From Pseudokordiimonas caeni (GTDB lineage: Bacteria > Pseudomonadota > Alphaproteobacteria > Sphingomonadales > Kordiimonadaceae), in assembly GCF_026719705.1 (NCBI RefSeq), contig NZ_JAPPRR010000002.1:745091-809090 (forward strand): 64,000 bases of DNA, written 5' to 3'. Of this stretch, positions 28,046 through 36,391 are shown one piece after another. The translations under genes and the position numbers were made by a program. The notes below the pieces were generated by a model. It did no database searches. It saw nothing but the letters and a program-made list of their open reading frames with translations, and was not told the DNA's origin. How positions within the stretch are numbered: position 1 is the first letter of the stretch; each line of letters starts with the position of its first letter.

Positions 28046-28804
28046 TCAGCCGGCGGCGACGCCGATGCCCATCCAGATTGCCATGGCGATCATCATCAGG
28101 TTTTCGGTCAGCGAGATAAAGCCGAGCGGCACATTGCCCGAGCCGCCCACACAAGCACATTTCAGGTCCCGCCGGTCGATATAGACCGCTTTGAACACCG
28201 AGGCCGCCCCGATGGTGCCGATGAAAAGCGCCACAGGCACCGAAAGCCAGGTGAGGACACCGGCCAGCATGAGGACGCCCGCCGCCCCTTCTGCGAAGGG
28301 ATAGATATAGGCATAGGGCACCCAGCGCTTGGCCAGCAGGTCATAATTCAGGAACATGCTGGAGAAGGTCTCCACATTCTGCAACTTCAGCATGGCGAGC
28401 ACGACCATGCTGATTGCGATGAACCATTCCACGGCATGCAGGGTGAATGGACTGCCGAAGACGATATGGCTGACCGCCAGCGCCATTAGCGCTGTCATGC
28501 TGAAAAGCGCGATGACAGGTGTGTAGGTTTTGGTGTCCGGGTCGGAGACATGCTTGCCGAAATGGCGGCGCATGTCGTCATAGCCGCCAATCCGCTGGCC
28601 ACCGATAAAGGTTTGCGGCGTGGTCCGCACGCCGTGCTCGGCCTTGAAGGCGTCGGTGGCGTCGCGGCTGGTAAGCCACCGGTCGTCGACCTCGAAGCCT
28701 TCGCTTTTCAGCAAATGAAGGGCTTTCAGGCCGTAGGGGCAAACATGATGGTCCATCACCATGCGGTAAAGGGTGGCTGTTGGTTTCTGTGTTTTCGCTG
28801 TCAT
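28046..28804 (-). CDS. Glutaredoxin-MauE fusion membrane protein
   Basis: A 252-residue fusion. Residues about 10-85 are a glutaredoxin domain with a single-cysteine active site C-P-Y-G (C22) and the conserved T-P-Q-T-F-I-G-G and G-G-Y-D-D motifs. Residues about 95-250 form four membrane helices of MauE/DoxX type, with a C-A-C-V-G-G-x-x-x-V-P-L-G-F cysteine pair facing a loop near 216-218. MauE-type proteins move reducing equivalents or assist disulfide chemistry. It is divergent from a MerR regulator and has a mercury-type operator in its promoter, so its expression is probably metal- or thiol-stress inducible. Confidence 0.85.
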   Translation of the reverse strand: MTAKTQKPTATLYRMVMDHHVCPYGLKALHLLKSEGFEVDDRWLTSRDATDAFKAEHGVRTTPQTFIGGQRIGGYDDMRRHFGKHVSDPDTKTYTPVIALFSMTALMALAVSHIVFGSPFTLHAVEWFIAISMVVLAMLKLQNVETFSSMFLNYDLLAKRWVPYAYIYPFAEGAAGVLMLAGVLTWLSVPVALFIGTIGAASVFKAVYIDRRDLKCACVGGSGNVPLGFISLTENLMMIAMAIWMGIGVAAG

Positions 28805-28846
28805 GATCTCGGCTTTCTTATGATGGCTTGAGCTTCATACGGGACA

Positions 28847-28878
28847 AGCGTAACATCCGTACCATGGTACGGAGTCAA
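28847..28878 (-). promoter_or_regulatory. MerR-type promoter with mercury-operator-like palindrome
   Basis: Minus-strand TTGACT (28873-28878) and TACGCT (28847-28852) are 20 bases apart, the over-long spacer characteristic of MerR-activated promoters. The spacer holds the perfect palindrome CCGTACCATGGTACGG (28857-28872). Half-sites CCGTAC/GTACGG preceded by TTGACT closely resemble the classic mercury-resistance operator from memory. The promoter points at the glutaredoxin-MauE gene. Confidence 0.8.
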
Positions 28879-28881
28879 GGC

Positions 28882-29265
28882 ATGAATTTGACCATCGGAA
28901 AATTCGCGAAAACCGCAGATGTGGGCGTGGAAACGATCCGCTTCTATCAGCGCAAGGGCCTTCTGGAAACGCCGGAAGGCTTTGGCGGCATGCGCCGCTA
29001 CGGCCCTGAGGATGTGCGCCGCCTGCGGTTCATCCGCAAGGCGCAGAAGGCGGGCTTCACGCTCGAAGAGATCAAGGAACTGATCGACCTCGACGCCGGC
29101 GAGGACCGACAGCGGGCGCGGGAACTGGCGAAGGCGCGAATGGCCAAGCTGGACGAACAGATCGCCGAATTGGCGCGGGCGCGCGATAGCCTGAAGCGGT
29201 TGGCCAGTGCGTGTTCGGGCAGTGACAAAGGCCCGTGCCCGATCCTTGTGGCGTTCGACGATTGA
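28882..29265 (+). CDS. MerR-family regulator, mercury-regulator-like
   Basis: A 127-residue MerR protein. Start at 28882 (M-N-L-T-I-G-K-F) follows GGAG at 28871-28874. The winged helix is A-K-T-A-D-V-G-V-E-T-I-R-F-Y-Q-R-K-G-L, close to the mercury MerR type. The C-terminal loop A-C-S-G-S-D-K-G-P-C-P-I holds two cysteines nine positions apart, matching MerR Cys117 and Cys126. The third mercury ligand (Cys82 of MerR) is not present: the matching E-L-I-D-L-D-A-G-E-D-R-Q segment has none. So it may sense another thiophilic metal or a thiol signal. Divergent from glutaredoxin-MauE. Confidence 0.88.
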   Translation: MNLTIGKFAKTADVGVETIRFYQRKGLLETPEGFGGMRRYGPEDVRRLRFIRKAQKAGFTLEEIKELIDLDAGEDRQRARELAKARMAKLDEQIAELARARDSLKRLASACSGSDKGPCPILVAFDD

Positions 29266-29331
29266 GCCGCCAGCACTTATCGGGGAGCGAAACGCCGCGC
29301 CGGGGCGCTTTGGCTCAACTTTATATTATCA

Positions 29332-29360
29332 TTGACAGAATCTGGTCGGTTCGCTTCCAA
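29332..29360 (+). promoter_or_regulatory. Weak candidate promoter
   Basis: A consensus TTGACA at 29332-29337 is followed 17-18 bases later by TTCCAA/TCCAAT, a poor -10. It lies in an AT-richer stretch 34 bases before the membrane protein gene at 29394. Confidence 0.35.
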
Positions 29361-29393
29361 TCGACTTTCGTTACAAGTGCATTGGGGGCGTGA

Positions 29394-30401
29394 ATGTCGA
29401 ACGACTGGCAGCGTAATCACGAATTTCTGGCCACGCTCAGGCAGTATTATTTTCTTACGTCCATTTTTGGAGAGCGGGGCGCGTGGATTATCATCCGAAT
29501 TGCGACCTATCTTGGGGCGGGGTTCCTCGTAGGCCTCATTGGCACAACCAGCGGATACTGGGATTTCGAGGTTTTTGTGGCACTTTGGCTCGGCCTGCCG
29601 GGCAGCTACTATGTCCTCAGGATACTATTTGATCGTGGCAGGGTGACCCTGCCGGAACGTCACAAGAATGGCCGCACAGTAGGCGACTATCATATGGCAA
29701 CGCCGGTTCGCCATTTCCCGGGCGGCACCGTGCTGCGGCTCGAAGACGGGGAGGACGCAACCTTCAAGCATGGCGAATTGCCGTTTGAACCTGTGCAGGT
29801 GCGGATCGTTCTGATCAATCCGTCGGGAACCACGATGGTTGAGCCGGATCCGACACCGAAGGAAGACCAGCTGGAGGCCACCGAAAGACCGGCTACTTTC
29901 AAGGAACTGTACTGGTGCACGCTGCTGACCTTCGTGGCCCTCTTTTTCGTTGTCGGAGGGATCGTCGAGGCAATCGAATATGAACGGGTCATAGAAGGAT
30001 GGGTGATGTTCGCTATCGTCGGGGCCCTGATCGGCGGGTATCTGACGATTACGCTTTTCCTCGACCTGTTCAATTACCGGCGCAAGGCTGCGCTCAGGAT
30101 GGAATTCGAACTGAAGCAGGCCTTGGCCGATCCTGCCATACGGGAGGATATCCTTCAGGAAACGGAGGCAGGTCTTGCGACGCAGGCCGAATGGACCGGC
30201 TTTGTTGGCGCGCTCACCGGGCTTGCCTTCCTTCTGTTCGCAATCGGCGCAGGACTGGCTTTGACCGGGAGCAACGCGAAGGGGTCGAATGGCGCCCTGA
30301 TGTCCTTCTTCCTCGTGATGCTGCCTATATTTCTTGCCATGTATTACCGCTACCGGCAGGCCAAGGTGGCGTTCGGCAAACTGAAGGCGGGCAACGACTG
30401 A
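29394..30401 (+). CDS. Multi-spanning membrane protein of unknown function
   Basis: A 335-residue protein with hydrophobic segments at about 32-52, 60-78, 168-190, 200-222, 270-292 and 300-318. Between the second and third lies a hydrophilic domain (about 85-165) rich in beta-prone residues, containing F-P-G-G-T-V-L-R-L-E-D-G-E-D-A-T-F. A charged helix (about 228-262) precedes the last helix pair. Starts with a GGGGG ribosome site. No family recognised; it stands alone and its codon use is like its neighbours. Confidence 0.65.
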   Translation: MSNDWQRNHEFLATLRQYYFLTSIFGERGAWIIIRIATYLGAGFLVGLIGTTSGYWDFEVFVALWLGLPGSYYVLRILFDRGRVTLPERHKNGRTVGDYHMATPVRHFPGGTVLRLEDGEDATFKHGELPFEPVQVRIVLINPSGTTMVEPDPTPKEDQLEATERPATFKELYWCTLLTFVALFFVVGGIVEAIEYERVIEGWVMFAIVGALIGGYLTITLFLDLFNYRRKAALRMEFELKQALADPAIREDILQETEAGLATQAEWTGFVGALTGLAFLLFAIGAGLALTGSNAKGSNGALMSFFLVMLPIFLAMYYRYRQAKVAFGKLKAGND

Positions 30402-30416
30402 AGGGCAGGCCGCCCC

Positions 30417-31331
30417 TCAGCCTTCTTTCACCCACGCGGTGATCAGGTCGCGGGCGATGGCGATGGTGGGGGGCAGCATGAAGGCAGGGTCCATGCCCTT
30501 GAGGCCTTCCTTGGCCTCGGCTTTCGTCACCCAGCGTGATTCTACCAGTTCGGTCATATCGAGCGTGACCTTATCGTCCGCCACATCGGCGATGCAGCCG
30601 ATCATCAGGCTCGAAGGGAAGGGCCAGGGCTGGCTCGCCACATAGCGCACCGATGTGGCTTTCACGCCGGCTTCCTCGAAAAGCTCGCGGGCGACAGCCT
30701 CCTCGATCGTTTCGCCGGGCTCCACAAAGCCTGCAAGCGCCGAGAAGAAACCGGGCGGCATCTTGGCGTTGCGGGCAACCAGCGCCTTGCCGCCATGGAG
30801 CGCGAGCATGATGACGACCGGGTCGGTGCGCGGAAAATGGCTGGCGCCGCACCCCCGGCACTGGCGTTCGTAACCCGCCTTCACCATATCGGTGGGGGCG
30901 CCGCACTGGGCGCAGGCGCGGTGGCGCTGATGCCAGTCGAGCATGGATTTGGCTTGGGCCAGGATGCCAAGCTCCGGGTCCGGCCAGCCGGCCTTCAGGC
31001 CGATGCCGCGCACATCGCGGAACTTCAATCCGGCAAGCGGCAGGTCGGCGTCCATTGCCTCGGTCGGCCACAGAACGGCGTAGCGTTTGGTGCCGTCTTC
31101 GGCGATACCGAGGAACAGGGTTTCTTCCGCCGGATAAAGCCCGATGCCGATATAATCAAGCCATGCAAGGCCGCCGGCATCAAGGGTGAGGAAGCGGTCG
31201 CCCGCCATCACGGTGAACCGGCTGCCAATCTCCTTCGGCCCCTCGGTCATCAGCGCCGGGTCGTCGCGCAGCTGGTCCGCGCGGTCGAGCGGGTTGCCGG
31301 AATAGAGCGTCTGGATGGCGGCAAGCGACAT
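30417..31331 (-). CDS. nudC: NADH pyrophosphatase / NAD-capped RNA hydrolase
   Basis: A 304-residue Nudix hydrolase that cleaves NAD(H) and removes NAD caps from RNA. The zinc ribbon has C-A-Q-C and C-R-G-C pairs (about 156-180). The Nudix box is G-x5-E-x7-R-E-L-F-E-E-A-G, intact, and the NudC-specific S-Q-P-W-P-F-P-S-S motif follows. Start at 31331 (M-S-L-A-A-I) is chosen because the longer frame upstream has no ribosome site. Confidence 0.95.
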   Translation of the reverse strand: MSLAAIQTLYSGNPLDRADQLRDDPALMTEGPKEIGSRFTVMAGDRFLTLDAGGLAWLDYIGIGLYPAEETLFLGIAEDGTKRYAVLWPTEAMDADLPLAGLKFRDVRGIGLKAGWPDPELGILAQAKSMLDWHQRHRACAQCGAPTDMVKAGYERQCRGCGASHFPRTDPVVIMLALHGGKALVARNAKMPPGFFSALAGFVEPGETIEEAVARELFEEAGVKATSVRYVASQPWPFPSSLMIGCIADVADDKVTLDMTELVESRWVTKAEAKEGLKGMDPAFMLPPTIAIARDLITAWVKEG

Positions 31332-31397
31332 GGGGGCACCTCGGCGGGGAGAACAGAAAATCTTGTCGGGCGCGAGCCTAGGCCCTGAAGATTCTCC

Positions 31398-31428
31398 TTG
31401 CAAGCGGGGTTATCAATCCCCATATAAG
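31398..31428 (+). promoter_or_regulatory. Promoter of the SRP RNA gene
   Basis: TTGCAA at 31398-31403 and CATATA at 31421-31426 are 17 bases apart, with TATAAG overlapping at 31423. The expected start of transcription, about 7 bases downstream, coincides with the 5' arm of the SRP RNA. Confidence 0.55.
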
Positions 31429-31433
31429 CCCTC

Positions 31434-31524
31434 GGGAGAGCCAGCGGACTGGCCCCTCGCCAATCCGGTCAGGACCGAAAGGTAGCAGCCGTAACGAGTA
31501 AGGCCGGGGTCGTTTGGCCCTCCC
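31434..31524 (+). ncRNA. ffs: Signal recognition particle RNA (4.5S, small bacterial type)
   Basis: The conserved SRP domain IV is present: GGTCAGGACCGAAAGGTAGC followed by AGCC around 31468-31491, with GGTCAGG, the GNAR-type tetraloop and the asymmetric AGCAGCC loop. Outer arms GGGAGAGCCAG at the 5' end pair with the TTGGCCCTCCC 3' end, giving a single hairpin of about 91 bases. Its place just upstream of dnaX is the same in many alphaproteobacteria. Between 31332 and 31648 nothing else was seen except this gene and its promoter. Confidence 0.93.
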
Positions 31525-31648
31525 ACCCTATCCCCGAAATCCCATCACATCGCTGTGCTGCAATCCGCCCTTTGCGGGGGCGCGATTAGCTGCTAGTCAT
31601 GACCCGAACCCGTCCGTCCGATCATCAGCTTGGGGACCTCGCGACCGT

Positions 31649-33412
31649 ATGGCCAAGGCACCGACCACCGCAGAATACCGCGTTCTGGCGCGCAAATACC
31701 GGCCTAGCGACTTCGATGCGCTGATCGGCCAGGAGGCGATGGTGCGGACCCTTTCGAACGCCATCGAAAGCGGCCGCCTTGCCCATGCCTTCGTGCTGAC
31801 CGGCGTGCGCGGGGTGGGCAAAACCACCACGGCCCGGATCATCGCCAAGGCGCTGAACTGCACGGCGACCGACGGCCCTTCGATCAACCCTTGCGGCAAG
31901 TGCGAATCGTGTGTCGCTATCGCAGAATCGCGGCATGTTGATGTGCTCGAGATGGATGCCGCCAGCCGCACGGGCGTGGATGATATCCGCGAGATTATCG
32001 AAAGCGTGCGCTACGCGCCCGTGTCCGCCCGCTACAAGATCTACATCATCGACGAAGTCCACATGCTGTCGAAGAACGCTTTCAACGCGCTTCTGAAGAC
32101 GCTGGAGGAGCCGCCGGCGCATGTGAAATTCATTTTCGCGACCACCGAAATCCGCAAACTGCCGGTCACCGTTCTGTCGCGCTGTCAGCGGTTCGACCTC
32201 AAGCGGGTGGAATCGGATGTGCTGGTGGCACATCTGCAGAAACTCGCGGACGCCGAGGGTAGCAAGATCGACGCTGGCGCGCTGAAGCTGATTGCCCGCG
32301 CCGCTGAAGGTTCGGTCCGCGATAGCCTGTCGCTCCTCGATCAGGCGATCGCGCACGGGGCGGGCGAGGTGAGCGAGGATCAGGTGCGGTCCATGCTCGG
32401 CCTTGCCGACCGCACGCTGGTACTTGATCTCTTTGAAGCTGTGATGAAAGGCGATGTGGCAGCCGCCATCGGCCAGCTCCGCGCGCAGTATGATCGCGGC
32501 GCCGACCCGGCGGTCGTCATGTCCGATCTGTTGGAAGTCACCCACTGGCTGACCCGCCTGAAGGTGACGCCCGAGGCAGGCGCCGATACGCTCGTTTCGG
32601 AAGCGGAAAAATCTGTCGGGGGCAGGCTCGCCGAAGGGCTCGATATGCCGCACCTGACGCGGGCATGGTCGATGCTTCTCAAAGGCCTTGGTGAAGTGAA
32701 AATGGCGCCCTCGCCGATAGCGGCGGCTGAAATGGTGCTTATTCGCCTCGCCTATGCCGCCAACCTGCCGTCGCCTGCCGACCTCGTGAAACAGATGCAA
32801 TCGGGCGGCGGTGCTCCTGTGCGCGGGGCCCAGGCCCCGGTCGGTGGCGGTAATGTGACGGCGATGGCGAGCGCTACAGCCGGTGGGCCGTCTGCAGGTG
32901 GGCCAACAGCAAGTCGTTCTGCCACCGTGCTCGCCTTCCAGCCGGGCAGCGACGGTGACCATCCACAGCATCCGATGCCGATCAGTTTTGAAAAGATGAT
33001 CGCGCTTTTCGAAGCGCAGCGCGAACCGGTGATCGCCGTGACGCTGAAGGATCAGGTGCGGCTCGTGGAATTTGCGCCGGGCAAACTTGTCCTCAATCTT
33101 GGCCCGAATGTGCCGCCGAACCTCTTCAGCCAGATGAAGATCTGCCTGAAACGCTGGACCGGCACCGACTGGATGATCAGCACGTCGAACGAGGGCGGCG
33201 CCCAGACGGTGAAGGAACAGGAGCAGGTCAAGGCCGCGATCATGAAGGACGAGGCGCTGGCCGAGCCCCTCATCCGGTCGTTCCTTGGCCTTTTCCCCGA
33301 TGCCGAGCTGCTGGCCGTGCGCGAAACGCGCCTCGCGGACCTTGATGTGCTCGACGAGGAAGCAGATGATATGCCGGGGGTCGAAGACGAACCCGGCGAG
33401 TTCGATTTCTGA
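31649..33412 (+). CDS. dnaX: DNA polymerase III subunit gamma/tau
   Basis: DnaX is the clamp-loader ATPase. From the ATG at 31649 the protein has 587 residues. Walker A G-V-R-G-V-G-K-T-T (about 53-61), the zinc motif C-x8-C-G-K-C-E-S-C, Walker B I-I-D-E-V-H-M-L-S and sensor S-R-C-Q-R-F are all intact. A low-complexity G/A/P/S-rich stretch (about 385-430) separates the ATPase from the tau C-terminal domain. No slippery A-rich frameshift signal was spotted. It is followed by ybaB after an 11-base gap. Confidence 0.96.
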   Translation: MAKAPTTAEYRVLARKYRPSDFDALIGQEAMVRTLSNAIESGRLAHAFVLTGVRGVGKTTTARIIAKALNCTATDGPSINPCGKCESCVAIAESRHVDVLEMDAASRTGVDDIREIIESVRYAPVSARYKIYIIDEVHMLSKNAFNALLKTLEEPPAHVKFIFATTEIRKLPVTVLSRCQRFDLKRVESDVLVAHLQKLADAEGSKIDAGALKLIARAAEGSVRDSLSLLDQAIAHGAGEVSEDQVRSMLGLADRTLVLDLFEAVMKGDVAAAIGQLRAQYDRGADPAVVMSDLLEVTHWLTRLKVTPEAGADTLVSEAEKSVGGRLAEGLDMPHLTRAWSMLLKGLGEVKMAPSPIAAAEMVLIRLAYAANLPSPADLVKQMQSGGGAPVRGAQAPVGGGNVTAMASATAGGPSAGGPTASRSATVLAFQPGSDGDHPQHPMPISFEKMIALFEAQREPVIAVTLKDQVRLVEFAPGKLVLNLGPNVPPNLFSQMKICLKRWTGTDWMISTSNEGGAQTVKEQEQVKAAIMKDEALAEPLIRSFLGLFPDAELLAVRETRLADLDVLDEEADDMPGVEDEPGEFDF

Positions 33413-33423
33413 GGAGTAGGCAG

Positions 33424-33747
33424 ATGAAGAACCTGTCGCAGATGATGAAAAAAGCCCAGGAAATGCAGGCCAAGATGGCCGACATGCAGGCCGGGCTCGA
33501 TGACCTGACCGTTGAAGGCGTGGCCGGCGGCGGCATGGTGAAGATCACCCTTTCGGGCAAGGGCGACATGAAGGCGATCAATATCGATCCGTCGCTTTTC
33601 TCGGGCGAGGAAGCCGAAGTCCTTGAGGACCTGATCATGGCCGCCCACGCGCAGGCCAAGGCCAAGGCCGAGGAAGCGATGAAAGCCCAGATGGCGGAAC
33701 TGACCGGCGGGCTCGGCCTGCCGCCGGGCTTCAAGATGCCGTTCTGA
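33424..33747 (+). CDS. YbaB/EbfC nucleoid-associated protein
   Basis: A 107-residue DNA-binding protein. It begins M-K-N-L-S-Q-M-M-K-K-A-Q-E-M-Q, the coiled-coil typical of YbaB, followed by V-E-G-V-A-G-G-G-M-V-K-I-T-L and I-D-P-S-L. Members form tweezer-like dimers on DNA. It lies in the usual dnaX-ybaB-recR order, although a membrane-protein gene separates it from recR. Confidence 0.96.
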   Translation: MKNLSQMMKKAQEMQAKMADMQAGLDDLTVEGVAGGGMVKITLSGKGDMKAINIDPSLFSGEEAEVLEDLIMAAHAQAKAKAEEAMKAQMAELTGGLGLPPGFKMPF

Positions 33748-33770
33748 GGGGAGCATAAGGGGGAGGAAAT

Positions 33771-34241
33771 ATGGGCGTTTACACGCAGCAAACGGAACGC
33801 AAGCGACCGCTTGTCCTGATTTATGGCGGCTGGTTCACCGGGCTTTATATAGCGCTCCTCGTCCTCGTGAATTTCCTCGCCTTCGGGCTCGGGCTTGATC
33901 TCGGCGTGCTTGGCGGGCTTCTCACCGTCATCATCGCAGCCTTCGGCACCGGGCTCGTTTTCGTACGGCGGGAGAAGACAGCGCTTGAGAAGCCGTTGCA
34001 AATGCGGATCGCCATTTTCGGAATTGTCGCCGCGACCGTCTGTTCGCTCCTGATGAGCTTCATCGTGCTGCCGAAAATCTCCGGTACCGGCGCCAATCCC
34101 TTCACCCAGTTCGATGGCATGTTTGAAAGCTTCGTCTGGGTCTTCATCATGCTGCTGATCACCGGCATCAATTTCCTGCTGATCCATTATTTCCTCGGAC
34201 TCGGCTCGGCGAACGCCAAGCCGGCGTCCGACAAGGCCTGA
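33771..34241 (+). CDS. Four-helix membrane protein (ABZJ_00895-like)
   Basis: A 156-residue protein with four hydrophobic helices (about 15-38, 40-62, 78-100, 125-148) and short loops. It recalls the ABZJ_00895 family of unknown function, but that assignment is tentative. A GGGAGGA ribosome site precedes ATG 33771. It lies between ybaB and recR, which are normally neighbours, and starts 23 bases after ybaB. Confidence 0.6.
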   Translation: MGVYTQQTERKRPLVLIYGGWFTGLYIALLVLVNFLAFGLGLDLGVLGGLLTVIIAAFGTGLVFVRREKTALEKPLQMRIAIFGIVAATVCSLLMSFIVLPKISGTGANPFTQFDGMFESFVWVFIMLLITGINFLLIHYFLGLGSANAKPASDKA

Positions 34242-34248
34242 CACCAGC

Positions 34249-34854
34249 ATGCCCCGCTCCCACGGCGCCGACATCGATGGCCTCATCCAGCTTCTCTCGC
34301 GCCTGCCGGGTCTCGGGCCGCGCTCGGCCAAGCGGGCGGCGCTGCAGATGCTGAAGAAGAAAGACAGCGTGATGGTACCGCTCGCCCGCGCGCTCGCCGA
34401 TGTGGCCGAACGGGTCGTTACCTGCACCACCTGCGGCAATATCGATACCCACGACCCCTGCCATGTGTGCGCTGACGCACGCCGCGACCGCGCCACCATC
34501 TGCGTGGTTGAAGATGTGGCCGATCTCTGGGCGCTCGATCGGTCGGAAAGCTTCCGGGGGCTTTATCACGTGCTCGGCGGCACGCTATCGGCGCTTGACG
34601 GGGTCGGGCCCGAGGACCTGAATATTGCCGGGCTCCTCGCCCGGGTGGACGCCGGCGGGATTGGCGAGGTCATCCTCGCGCTCAATGCCACGGTCGACGG
34701 CCAGACGACGAGTCACTATCTGGCTGAACGCCTGAAGGCGTCGGGCGTGAAGGTTACGGCCCTTGCCCATGGTGTGCCGGTTGGCGGGGAACTGGATTAT
34801 CTGGACGATGGTACCCTCGCTGCAGCACTCCGCGCCCGCGGATCGGTAGAATAA
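34249..34854 (+). CDS. recR: Recombination mediator RecR
   Basis: RecR works with RecO/RecF to load RecA at gaps. The 201-residue protein has an N-terminal helix-hairpin-helix ([11 protein letters not shown]), a four-cysteine zinc finger (C-T-T-C and C-x-x-C, about 58-74) and the Toprim E-D-V-A-D-L-W-A-L segment with G-G-T-L-S-A-L-D-G. Length is normal. It begins 7 bases after the membrane-protein stop. Confidence 0.97.
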   Translation: MPRSHGADIDGLIQLLSRLPGLGPRSAKRAALQMLKKKDSVMVPLARALADVAERVVTCTTCGNIDTHDPCHVCADARRDRATICVVEDVADLWALDRSESFRGLYHVLGGTLSALDGVGPEDLNIAGLLARVDAGGIGEVILALNATVDGQTTSHYLAERLKASGVKVTALAHGVPVGGELDYLDDGTLAAALRARGSVE

Positions 34855-35009
34855 AGGGGCATGACCCCGCTCGCGACTACACGGCAAAGGTCGTCCGTCA
34901 GCTTCGGTAATTTCTGCATGACATAGCCTTCCCGTTGCCATCACCTGTTCAGGCTGAACCGGGTGTGGGGCAAAAGGAGGGCAGTTTCGGGGCTGGTTTG
35001 GCCGCCGGG

Positions 35010-36032
35010 TCAGATCCAGCCAGCGAGCTGTTCCCGCGTCAGTGTTTCCAGAAGCGATATCCCGGCGGGGTCGGCGTTCAGGCAGGGCACATAATCGAAC
35101 TTCTCGCCGCCTGCCGAGAGGAAGGTATGGCGAAGCTCCATATTGATTTCCTCCAACGTTTCAAGGCAATCGGCGAGGAAAGCGGGTGCCAGCACCAGAA
35201 TGCGCTTCACACCTTTCGCGGCCAGTTCCTCAACCTTGCGGTCGGTATAGGGGCCGACCCATTCGGTGGGGCCGACGCGTGACTGGAAGGTGGAGATCAG
35301 CCCTTCGCCCTTGGCACCGAGCGCTTCTTTCAACAGCCGTGTTGTCTTGAAACACTGGCAGGGGTAGGGGTCGCCCTTGTCCCAATAGGCCTTGGGAATC
35401 GAATGGTAGGACGCGAGGATCGCTTCGGGCTGCCAATCGAGGCCCGCAAGCGCGGTTTCCACGCTTGTCTTCAGGCCACCGATATAGTGCCCGTGATCGT
35501 GGAAGGCCGGCATGGTGCGGATGGCTGGCTGCCAGCGCATCTTCTTGAGGATGCGGAAGGCCTCGTCATGCACGGAGGCCACCGTTGTGGCACTATACTG
35601 CGGATAGAGCGCGAAAATCAGGATGCGGTCGCAGCCCTTGGCTTTCAATTCCCCAAACGCGCCTTCCATCGAAGGATTGCCGTAGCGCGCCGCCCACACC
35701 ACGTGGGCACCGTCGCCCATCGCAGACGCCAGCCCCTCGGCCTGCGCGCGGCTGATGGTGCGCAAGGGCGATTCGTTCAGCTCCCGGTTCCAGACTTTGG
35801 CATAGGCCCGCGCCGACCGCGCCGGGCGGAAGGTCAGGATGGGGCCGTAAAGGATCGGCAGCCACAGGGGTTTCGGCATTTCCACCACGCGCGGGTCCGA
35901 CAGGAACTCGGCGAGATACCGACGCACGGCGCCGTAGGTCGGGGCGTCCGGCGTGCCCAGATGGACAAGCAGCACACCCGTCTTGCCGGTTGGTGTCGCG
36001 GGATGATCGGCAGGGCGGAGAGGGTCGGTCAT
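35010..36032 (-). CDS. hemH: Ferrochelatase
   Basis: HemH inserts Fe2+ into protoporphyrin IX. The 340-residue protein has the early L-L-V-H-L-G-T-P-D-A-P strand, the catalytic-histidine segment S-Y-H-S-I-P-K (about 208-214) and the signature S-R-V-G-P-T-E-W-V-G-P-Y-T-D. The frame starts at ATG 36032. It converges on recR with a 155-base gap holding no clear terminator beyond a weak GGGGCATGACCCC hairpin after recR. Confidence 0.96.
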   Translation of the reverse strand: MTDPLRPADHPATPTGKTGVLLVHLGTPDAPTYGAVRRYLAEFLSDPRVVEMPKPLWLPILYGPILTFRPARSARAYAKVWNRELNESPLRTISRAQAEGLASAMGDGAHVVWAARYGNPSMEGAFGELKAKGCDRILIFALYPQYSATTVASVHDEAFRILKKMRWQPAIRTMPAFHDHGHYIGGLKTSVETALAGLDWQPEAILASYHSIPKAYWDKGDPYPCQCFKTTRLLKEALGAKGEGLISTFQSRVGPTEWVGPYTDRKVEELAAKGVKRILVLAPAFLADCLETLEEINMELRHTFLSAGGEKFDYVPCLNADPAGISLLETLTREQLAGWI

Positions 36033-36187
36033 GAAACTTTTCCGGGCTGATTATCGTGCGGATTTCTTTACGGCTTTTACGGCGTGAAGGCCAGCGCCGG
36101 ATCACATTTCGCGCCGCAGATTCGCGTGCCGCGTGCCGATATGATAGGCTTTATCCATCAGGACCAGCAGAAAAAGGAGGGACTAAT

Positions 36188-36379
36188 ATGCAAGAACAGA
36201 ATGCTCACACCTTCGCCCGCCGACTGTTTGACCGGATGGGCCACCGGGCCGAAGCCTATGTTGCCCAGAAGATCGAGGAGCTCGACAAGGCTTCGGACGA
36301 TCAGGGTGTTGCCGACTGGCAGCGCGTGCGCCGCGCCATGCAGATCATCCGCCAGGAGGAACTGCGCCAGATCCACTGA
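36188..36379 (+). CDS. Small hypothetical helical protein
   Basis: A 63-residue protein starting M-Q-E-Q-N-A-H-T-F at 36188 after a near-perfect AAGGAGG site. It is helical and charged (R-R-L-F-D-R-M-G-H-R-A-E-A-Y and V-R-R-A-M-Q-I-I-R-Q-E-E-L). No cysteine or signal. Not recognised. It converges with the deacylase-like gene, 12 bases apart. Confidence 0.65.
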   Translation: MQEQNAHTFARRLFDRMGHRAEAYVAQKIEELDKASDDQGVADWQRVRRAMQIIRQEELRQIH

Positions 36380-36391
36380 CGCCCTGAGGCA

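Noticed and set aside
31649-33412. dnaX programmed frameshift producing a short gamma form
   Set aside because: No A-rich slippery heptamer with a following stop was seen; the frame reads through to the full tau-like product.
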